This document shows, in pieces, positions 55,824-64,000 of a stretch of DNA of 64,000 nucleotides. The position numbers and the translations under genes are program-made. Location of the stretch: positions 13,105,001 to 13,169,000 of the forward strand of contig LR990059.1 in assembly GCA_905147135.1 (NCBI GenBank), read 5' to 3'. Positions within the stretch are counted from its first letter, which is position 1. Each line of letters opens with the position of its first letter. This stretch comes from Blastobasis lacticolella (lineage: Eukaryota > Arthropoda > Insecta > Lepidoptera > Blastobasidae). Below the pieces are notes generated by a model that had not been told where the DNA came from, made no database searches, and was given only the letters and a program-made list of their open reading frames with translations.

Positions 55824-57539
55824 ACATATCACAACCATTACAATTACCTACAGCAGTAGTCCACTGTTGTACTTCATCCTATACCTTTGAGGAAAGGTTT
55901 CCCATGGTCTTTGGTTTGAAGGATAAGGTACAGGAGCTAACCTAACCGAGAGAAAGTCTCGAGAAACCCCGGACCAAGTAAACTACTGGACCGATTTGAA
56001 TGAAACAAAGGTAAGAACCATTTCAGTCAAAGTGGCTTTTAAATAGAGAAAACCGCATTCAAATCTATCTATCCGTCCGGGAGCTACAATGTCACAGACA
56101 GATACACAGATATACACGTCTGACTTATGACACCCCTCTTTTTTCGTAGGGTGTTACAAAGGGCCGCAACGTTCTTTGTGGTTTTGTCTCATTTCTATCT
56201 GCAATCCGTATGCAAAACATGGATATTATGGCAAACTCCTCTGTCCTCTAATGTGCTTATGTGCTGATCTAGTTCAGCAGTGGACTCTCGCAGGCTCCTG
56301 ATGATGATGGTGGAACCAAATAGTTTTTAGAGTGTAGATTGCGTCGAGGTGTAGTGCCATTTCGCAGAACTCCAATGAATAGTTAAAAACAGGTAGGTAT
56401 GAAAATGCTATCAATTCCTATCGTAAATTAAATATTTCTTTGAAATATGTAGGTGTGTTTTATAAGGGCTGTAAGTAGCGAATTAAAAAGCCTACACAAT
56501 AACAAAGAAGGAGATTATTTTTACAATTTTCTTGTTACTTTTTTATGTTCGTCGTTATTTTTATCAAATATGGTGACAAGGAATAGAAATTAATTGGTGC
56601 GAACTATTGCACCATGTCTATGTTAAGGAGTGTGTTGCCGCCATAGATGGGACATTCACTTTGGTTTAACACTTTCCTTTTATTATATTAATTTTATTTA
56701 TTCCATTAAAGCAATCAACAGATCAAATGACAATAGAGCAAAACGTGGAGCAAAGTCAAAACGTCCATGAAATGTAGGAATAAGATAATGTAGGTGTATG
56801 GAAAGTATTTGGCAAAATGTCTAATAAGAAAATCGTCTCATTGTCAAAAACTCTTATAAATTAATGCCTCCTGGGACCCATATTTTTATTGCCTATTCGT
56901 TATGGAGACCGGGGCTAAAAATGCTTGGCTGGTTTGCCTAGAGTCGGAGCTTCCGACTAATCCCTTCTTGCAGAGGCTTTGGGACGATCGACGCGGGATT
57001 GTTTTGGTTATTTTGGTTGATTGGCGTAATAATATTTACGCGCCATGCGTCAGGTATAACCTCGTAGCTACAATCCGTAAAACCGTTCGGTGAGCAAGAA
57101 TACGCCCTGGGTCCCCATTGTTTTTCTGGTTCCTTTGGGTTTTTCGTCTTGACCAAAGCTTTTCCGTTCTTGGTTCGGACCAGACCTCGTTAGACAGTTC
57201 CTTGAAATGATATCTACGCCATCTACACCTATGGAAACACACTTTGTCACATCTAAACTGGCTCGACCCTGCGACTTTCCCAACTTGTGTAGACGAGCTT
57301 TAGCCTCTTCACACCATCCAGCGCATCTTAAGGCGGAGTCAGCTGGACCGACCACGTTTTTGCTTTTATCATTTTAGCTCGTCACTTTGCTCCCAAGTAC
57401 ACCTCTTTATTCGAAGGTGAGTTACTGTGCTGCCCTTTTTTGAAGCATGCCTATTTGCATGAATGCGTATGTACAGTGGTGAAATTCTGCAGCTGGTATC
57501 TCCCCAAATAATTCCTCAGAGCACTCCTTATCATATAGA
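55824..57539. other. Convergent intergenic region, no gene recognised
   Basis: Mostly AT-rich. Frames at 56900-57350 show no known motif and overlap on both strands. Confidence 0.4.
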
Positions 57540-57840
57540 CGATATAAGTTTTATGAGGACTCTGACAAGCCTGAGGAGTCCGTCTCCGTGAGTACTACCG
57601 CCTTATCTATTTCTGCTGCTAAGCAATAATGCCTGTTTTTGTGTTCCGATTTGAAAGCAGTAATCCAGTGCAATTACAGGCATGAGGAATTACATATTAG
57701 TCCTTACAGTGCCAATGCGCCTACGGTTCTGCATGTTTGTTGTCTTCAAACTAAATGCATGAGTTATAGATGTTGTGGGCGACAGTTACCGCTTACCATC
57801 AGATGGGAAGTCTGTTCGTTTGTCGCTTCGTAGTTTAAAA
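57540..57840. repeat. Dispersed repeat E, copy 2
   Basis: Matches 21660-21960 through the TACCGCCTTATCTATTTCTG and CAGTTACCGCTTACCATCAG blocks. Confidence 0.6.
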
Positions 57841-58726
57841 AAAGATGTAGGTGCAATGAAGAACCTGTCTCTACGCTTATCCACCAGATCGCCATATATT
57901 TTTTGTTAATTTGGTGAGACTTCCGTCGTCGACAATTTGGGCCGCCTGACGTTGAGTGCGGTCAAATGGAAGAAGCTGACGCTGAGCTGTGATGCTGAGG
58001 TTATTTAGTGACCAACTGAATCCGACATTTGATGTCCACCAAACCCTAATTTGGTATTCGCTATGACTATTATTAGATTATTTACTAATGGGAGGTTTTC
58101 CAAGAGCTGATTAAAAACAAATAATAGTTCAAATAATTGTAATAGATAGCGTTGAATAGACACGATTTAAAATGTATAAAAATTTGGACATTTTGCGATT
58201 TCTTCTCAGAAAACGAAGTATCTTTTCACGTAACACCTTTCAGAGTAACTTCGGTTACCAAAATGAATACTTGAAAATCCTGTCTAAGCAGCGCCATCTA
58301 GTGAGGCACGCCAATACCATACTTTTTACTTTTTAAAGTAGCTGTCTGAAAATTTACTATTGGTATTGCGTATGGTGGTGATGATCATACGGTAGGTCAA
58401 AACTTTATTTTTAACATTCTGTACCTATAATTTGTTGAAGCGTTCGTGCGTGCGTGCAAGCGTGCTTTCCACCTACCTCATGGACAAGCTGAATGCACAG
58501 ATTACCTTAAATCCTTATGTTGAATCCATTATCAGTGAATCATTAAAAAAAAATAATTAAATAATAATCTATGTCATGTTAAGCGGATTATCCGATTAGC
58601 GAGTACATATTTTTATTGCTTCGCGTAATGCATTATTTAACTTTATTAGGTATTTTATTGGCTTATTGTGAAATATTTTATGTAACTAGATAGAAATCTA
58701 TATGTCGCAGGGAAATGTGGATACCA

Positions 58727-59723
58727 GGGATTTCACGAAATCCCTAGGAATACCACGAAATCACGGTAGATGTCGAATATTCTTATTTAACACGTCTTCT
58801 TACTAAAAATGTTTAGTGATATGACAAACTGATAATATCTTTTCAGTGATAAGTCGTTTCACTAAACTAAATCTAGTAAAAAATAAAAGTTTAATGGATA
58901 ATATAATATTTAGTGGGTCTTGTTATACCACATCCGTAGGCGAAACCCTAGTGACCCTACACGTGAACCCTGGGTGGTGCTAAGAGTGCAACCGAAATTG
59001 CTTGGTGGTAGGGTTCCGGCCCACATGACCAGCAACCACCCACGGAGCTGGTTCTGGCGCTAAGCAGCCCCGGGGTGTGTTCCGTCAATTTGCTCCGTGA
59101 ACCATTCCTCCTCGTCCAAGTGCTCTAACAACAGCGTACAGTAGGTCCCTCTTGTGTGTAGGATGTGGTACAGGGTTGGGCGTGACATATTGGCCGATGA
59201 AACGGCTCGTCGCTTGCCGCCCGTCAGTTAGTAGTTTCAATCCTGCCTGGGAGGTGCTGCTAAAAATCCTGGGAGTGTCTATCATGCCGGGGTAGGAGAC
59301 CGGAGTGGACACGGCAGACATCCTTGGGGGGGGGGGGGGGGTCGGAGGCCCTTCCGTTCCCTAAGCCTGCTTTTTATATAACCATCCTTCTCCAGATCAA
59401 AGTCCTCCTTGGTAACGAACTCTTTTTTTTCTGGTCTGAACGTAATTCTATTCTGGTACTAGATACAACTTCGTCCTTACTCAGTGTAGGGTTATACTAT
59501 ATGCGCCGAGACGGTACGAGTAGGAGCGAGATAAATGCATGGCTCGAATCTTATTCTCTAGTATCCGCTTTTTTGACATTTTACTAGATTTAGTTTAGTA
59601 AAACGACATATCACTGAAAATATGTAAGCATTTTCACTAAAAATGTTTAGTAAGACGTAATAAACAAGAATATTCGACATCGACCATGATTTCCTGGTAT
59701 CCCTAGAGATTTCGTGAAATCCC
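58727..59723. mobile_element. 1-kb DNA element with about 150-bp terminal inverted repeats
   Basis: Both ends begin GGGATTTCACGAAAT. The arms (58727-58881 and 59579-59723) stay alignable through GTCGAATATTCTT and ACTAAACTAAATCTAGTAAA. The interior, including a poly-G run at about 59326-59342, has no recognised transposase. Confidence 0.75.
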
Positions 59724-59734
59724 TTTTTTCCAAC

Positions 59735-60170
59735 TGCGGTCATGTACCAATTACTCCTTTCTGAGTTATGTACATTAGTTGAATGCTAAGCGATGCTTTT
59801 ACGGCGAGGGAAAACATCGTTATGAAACTTGCACATTCACATTCTGAACGTGTAACCATGATCCGATCTGAGGGCCTATCGGCTATCTCAGTGGACAACT
59901 GAATTTGACATCAAGAAATCTAACACTACTCTAATTTGGTAGACGCTATTGCCAGTTTTCAACGTAGATGACGTGGTGTAGAATTATCTAGTGTCAAATA
60001 CAGTTGTCAACTGAGTTAGCCAATAGCCCCGCAGGTCAGGTTCCCCTGGTAGCAGGATCACTAAGGTCAGATGGCAGGCGCTCCTCTGATCTGCCAAATC
60101 CTAGATCATGGTCAAGGCGGACCCCATGCCCTCGTGCGCGAGAGCACAACCAGAATATTATCGCCAAGAT
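59735..60170 (+). mobile_element. SINE-A interrupted by a MITE
   Basis: SINE-A body 59736-59870 resumes at about 60031-60170 (GGTCAGGTTCCCCTGGTAGC). The tRNA head is gone. Confidence 0.7.
59871..60030. mobile_element. MITE inserted in SINE-A
   Basis: About 160 bases with inverted ends: GGGCCTATCGGCTATCTCAG at left and GGGGCTATTGGCTAACTCAG inverted at right. Scraps of the same end occur at 60497 and near 58010. Confidence 0.7.
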
Positions 60171-61209
60171 TATTATTTTATTTTTATTTACACAGTAGGT
60201 TGTCTGGAGCATTTCCAGGTTTTAGCAAGGCTAAGACTTTAGCTCTTCTCTTAAGTCGCGAAATTTTGAAGCCTTCTATGCAGACATTATTTAATAGCCA
60301 GGAAACTGCCATATGATCTAGATGTTTTTTTGCTCAACCGAAATGTTGTCAACCCCGGAAGCCTTGTAGTTTTTGAGGCTTTTGATGGATTCAACCAATT
60401 TGCTCAGCGTCGGAACTATTCGCTTGGCAGGTCGAATTAAGGGTCGGTTTCGGGCGGGTATCTGGCTTGCTATTTATAAGTAGCTCATGTGCTATCTGAG
60501 GGCCTATCGGCTATCAGAAACGAACTGCGCGCCGGTAAAAGCCACCGAGAAGTCTAGTGTTAAAATGTGATCAATTCTTCTCTTTTTTCGTGTGATGAAT
60601 GAATAAATCTAAAACAAAATGTTAAGTTTCATAGTAAAATTTACATCGTAAACTTATTACAATAGTATTTATTGCATTATGATAGTAGGTACATATCGGA
60701 CAAGTAGAGTAGTTGGTATTCAGTAACTTAAACAAATGTTTAATTCCCATAGGTAAATCCAGAGCGGTGCCCCTTCTGTAGAAACCTACAACCTATTTTT
60801 CTTTATCTATGACGTATTTTAATACGCAAGTGGGCATTTTTTTGGATATCCAAGCTAAAGTTAGATTGGTCCTCGTCGCGCAATGCCTAAGAGCCGACTA
60901 CGGCAACTGCGGTCCACTGCGGACCGCAAAGCGTGGGGCAAAGTAAATACTTGCAGCGTCTTACGTCTTACGTCTTACGTCGTTACGTAATAGAGATATT
61001 ACGTTACTAAACTATTTTTCTATGTAAAGTGCCTATGGGGTGTCTTTTGCTACTCCCTAACTACGGTTAGTCATACACAAATCTTAATCAAATAAAGTCT
61101 GGAAATTTGAGGAACAAACAAACAATAATCAAAACAAACAATTTTACTGTGTGCAATAAAATGTTAAATAAATAAATAAATAAATAATCAGGCGTGTTGT
61201 TTAACAACG
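60171..61209. other. Spacer downstream of the third lipocalin gene
   Basis: Short ACGTCTTACGTCTTACGT-like tandem at about 60960-60985 and an AAATAAATAAAT run near 61170; nothing else recognised. Confidence 0.4.
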
Positions 61210-61215
61210 TTTATT
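61210..61215 (-). terminator. Polyadenylation signal of the third lipocalin gene
   Basis: AATAAA on the minus strand (61215-61210) lies about 97 bases past the stop codon, a normal distance for an insect 3' end. Confidence 0.6.
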
Positions 61216-61311
61216 ATCTGCAGGAAAACTCCTTTTCAGAACGGCTCAATGAAATTTGTACTCTCGAACCTTTCCATAACATCCAATTATTTTATAATGA
61301 AGGTACAAAGT

Positions 61312-63625
61312 CTACCAAAAGTTCCCCGTGAAGAAATCAGTTTCCATTTTCTCCATGAAAGAGCATCCCTCCTCGGAGAAGTCCTTGAAAACAAATGACT
61401 GTCTGTGCTCAGCTAGTTCTGTGTACTTTGCCAGAGCGGTCTCGACCGTTTGCAGATGATCACCTTCCAACTTGCCCTTCGAGCGTGATAGGATCCAGGC
61501 GTATACTGAAAATAATATTTTTGTTGTTGTTGTAGAACAATAAAGCAGTGATGAACAATTACACTAATCAGCAGGAAATAGTGCACATAGGCTATATTTA
61601 CTACCATCCATCATTATTAAGTACCATAATCTCAGGGGAAGTCCCCCTGCTGACAGCCGGACTATGCCAAAAACCAAAATTATAATAACTTTCATTAAAA
61701 TTTGTGATGTCGGGGCTTTTTTCAAATTCCAGAAAGAGTTACTTTAAATTCTTACGAAATCAGCAGACCCTGGATGGGGTTGACCGCCACGATGAGGGTG
61801 AGGATTTAATGATTTTTGTCCCAAATTTGGTGTTGAAATGTGAAATGTGTGTTTGTAATTACACAGGTAACGTCACGCCTTTTTCCCATGGGGTTAGGCA
61901 GAGACCACATTGTTCTGCTTGCTACGGTCCTGACAAATCTCTCTCGCTTCTTCCACATTCATCTATCTTTTCATACGAGCATGAGCTCATCGGTTTAGTC
62001 TACTCTTGACCTGATCTTACTTAAAACCATTTTTTTTTGCCTAGAATAGGGAGGCACACGGTCGGACGGTCCACCTGATCGAAAGCCGCCACCGTCGTCT
62101 AGGACATCTGCAACCTAAGGGGAGCGGATGCGGTCCCGGCCTTTCAGGTACCTGTAGACATGACTTTTGAAGAATCCCATGTTATAGTGTAATGGAAAGA
62201 CTTCGGGATCTTCGGGGGTTTCTTTAAAATATCTCCTATCTAAATAAAAATATCATGATATTATGTACGTTTCGGTTTTCCCCTTCTAACATCTCTGTTA
62301 ACTTCTGCCATATATTATAACTTACTCGTTAATCTCCTTCTATTTACCTATCCTCTTTATATGACCAAACCAATTAAGGATTTCATTCTCTATCCTAGTC
62401 ACAATACCTTCTTTCACTCCAGCACGTTCTAAATTATTTCGTATTTTATCTTTCATTGATACTCCTTTCAAATTCCTTGACAGTTCTCTTATTAAACTAT
62501 TTCGTATTTTATCTTTCATCTTTCAAATTCCTTGGCTTGAGCAAAGAGCATTCTCTCATTTGTACTATAATGTTGGACCCGGCGCTACTTCCTTCATGTG
62601 GACCTACTTTACTACCACCTATCCTTTATCTTTAGTAGTTAATCAGTTATCTAGCACCCATAACACAAGCTTTGCTGACTTTGAGGCTAGATGGCGCTGT
62701 GTGAATTTGTCCACGATTACTTATTATTTATCCTTTCTTTCTCACGTATAAACCTTCTTTTGGAATTAATTTATCTATTATTGACCGCATTAAAATCCGT
62801 TTCGTAGTTTAAAAGATCTAAGCGTACATAGATACATACATACATAGGGACAGAGGGCGGGAAGCGGCTTTATTTCATATTATGATTTATTCAATTTTCT
62901 TGCTTCTTCTGCCGTAACAAACTTCTTCTTCAAACTTTCTCTTCCATTCATTAATGTTGGAAAGAGCACTCCTTTATGAACAGCAAGCCGGGCCTTTTGA
63001 TTGGTAATTACACACTCGAATAATAATGTACTATTCTTACCATAGTGAGAATTATTAGGTTTTCTCTTTTTCAGACTTGAACATGTGTAAGCAATGGCGT
63101 AGTCTTTGTAGTCGGTAGACAGGATGAAGAACGGAAACTGCAGTATTTTATCTGAAATCATGAGATTGGTCATCTGATTACTATGAAAAATGTATTTTAT
63201 TAAAAAAAAAACAATTTACTCGGGTAAGTAATAAGAGGAAAAACAAATTACTGTAACTAATCTATAAATATAGAAAAATATTTATATTTTAGTGACGTAA
63301 ATCTTTAGTCTAATTAAAGATTAACTTTTGACCTTCAGCAAAATATACTGGTATTTTGTCTAGAAGAGTTAGATTATTCATGCAACTAAAAATAAGTACC
63401 TTCATTTTCGTAGCTCACAATGAATTTGGCCTTATTCCCAGCATCAAAAGTGGGGTCAACCCTCGCTAAATATGACTTTAGAGTTCTATTTCCTTGACCA
63501 ACGTCAATGTATGTTTCTTTTAAAGTATACCCGATGTTATCCTCTTGAAAGTCTAGGGTAGCGCAGTCATATATTTGGCGACCGTCACTGGCATAGCTTG
63601 CGACATTGTACCATACGCCTGAAAA
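61312..63625 (-). CDS. Third lipocalin gene, insecticyanin-like (first exon outside window)
   Basis: Three exons read right to left: 63625-63400, 63151-63041 and 61505-61312, in frame to a TAG at 61314-61312 (176 residues visible). The first starts F-S-G-V-W-Y-N (G-x-W) and has Y-D-C-A; the second has L-S-T-D-Y-K-D-Y-A and Y-T-C-S; the third V-Y-A-W-I-L-S-R, E-E-G-C and a tail ending G-N-F-W. Intron phases 1 and 1 match gene 2. The exon with the signal peptide and first cysteine must lie beyond 64000. It is a secreted single-domain lipocalin by family; its ligand cannot be told. The 1.5-kb intron between the last two exons holds repeat fragments. Confidence 0.86.
62637..62740 (+). mobile_element. 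SINE-B tail fragment
   Basis: CAGTTATCTAGCACCCATAA through AGATGGCGCTGTGTGAATTT matches SINE-B; the head is absent. Confidence 0.7.
62751..62885 (-). mobile_element. Helitron-like fragment
   Basis: On the minus strand it starts TCATAATATGAAATAAAGCC after an A, then follows the order of the Helitron at 13602-13802 (CTGTCCCTATGTATG, AAACTACGAAACGGATT). The CTAG end is missing. Confidence 0.6.
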
Positions 63626-64000
63626 CTGAAAATAAGAGGATTTTGTTTTAAACTATCGCTCACACATTTTAAAGGTACCGTCCCGTGACCATGATGCATG
63701 CAACTGCGTCGAAATATCGGGCTCCTCTTCAACAAAGGTACGCGGTAGGAAACCCGGAACATACCTTTGAAATGTGTAAGTGGATTTAATTGATTTGACT
63801 CTGATATTTAATCAAATGCTTATAATTGGCCCGATGTTGTCAGAGATAGAGCATTCGCTTATTGTGCTATCTTTGTTTTTTTATTTTTGGTTTCAAACGA
63901 TTAGTCATCCTCAAAAAATTCATGAACTATGAAACTAATAAACATTGTAATGGTGATTTTATTAAAGACTAATTTGGTTCTTGGCTGTAAAATTATGTTA

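Noticed and set aside
56902..57355. Overlapping frames on both strands downstream of gene 2
   Set aside because: No conserved domain, no splice partners and heavy strand overlap; most likely chance frames.
59324..59587. 87-codon frame after a poly-G run
   Set aside because: It starts in the G homopolymer and sits in the unclassified inverted-repeat element; no motif.
63553..63762. 69-codon minus-strand frame as the missing first exon of gene 3
   Set aside because: It overlaps the G-x-W exon in a different frame and lacks a signal peptide and the first lipocalin cysteine.

Overview
The window looks like AT-rich nuclear DNA of a moth or butterfly. Three multi-exon lipocalin genes of the insecticyanin / bilin-binding protein type sit in a sea of SINEs, LINE fragments, MITEs and Helitron remnants. 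No rRNA, true tRNA gene, CRISPR array or bacterial-style operon was seen. Exons were placed by hand from GT/AG borders, reading phase and lipocalin motifs, so coordinates are predictions; every internal exon closes in phase.

Gene 1 (minus strand, 29214 down to 2768, continuing off the left edge) is one very large secreted protein made of tandem lipocalin domains. It fits polycalin, the giant midgut chlorophyllide-binding lipocalin of caterpillars that is also known as a Cry1A-binding protein in Bombyx (P252). A single signal-peptide exon is followed by eleven complete three-exon modules and the first residues of a twelfth: 34 exons, 2009 codons in view. Modules 3-11 form a higher-order repeat with a period of three modules. 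Exon 14 (module 5) and exon 23 (module 8), with the intron upstream of each, are almost identical over about 365 bp; one copy carries a 201-bp Helitron that the other lacks.

Gene 2 (plus strand, 44896-55032) is a complete four-exon, 201-residue bilin-binding-protein/insecticyanin-like lipocalin. It is divergent from polycalin across about 15.7 kb of transposon-rich DNA. Gene 3 (minus strand, 63625 down to 61312, first exon off the right edge) is another single-domain lipocalin, convergent with gene 2.

The spacers and introns hold: an RTE-type LINE at the left end (1-1911) with 3'-end fragments elsewhere; a LINE with a zinc knuckle and a possible restriction-like endonuclease domain (31160-34680), split by a hAT-type element which is itself split by a MITE; a CR1/Jockey-like LINE (34869-36560); two tRNA-derived SINE families (here SINE-A and SINE-B); a palindromic MITE family; and several long inverted-repeat elements. 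The three host genes probably act outside the cell, binding small hydrophobic ligands such as bilins or chlorophyll derivatives. That function is inferred from the family, not shown by the DNA.
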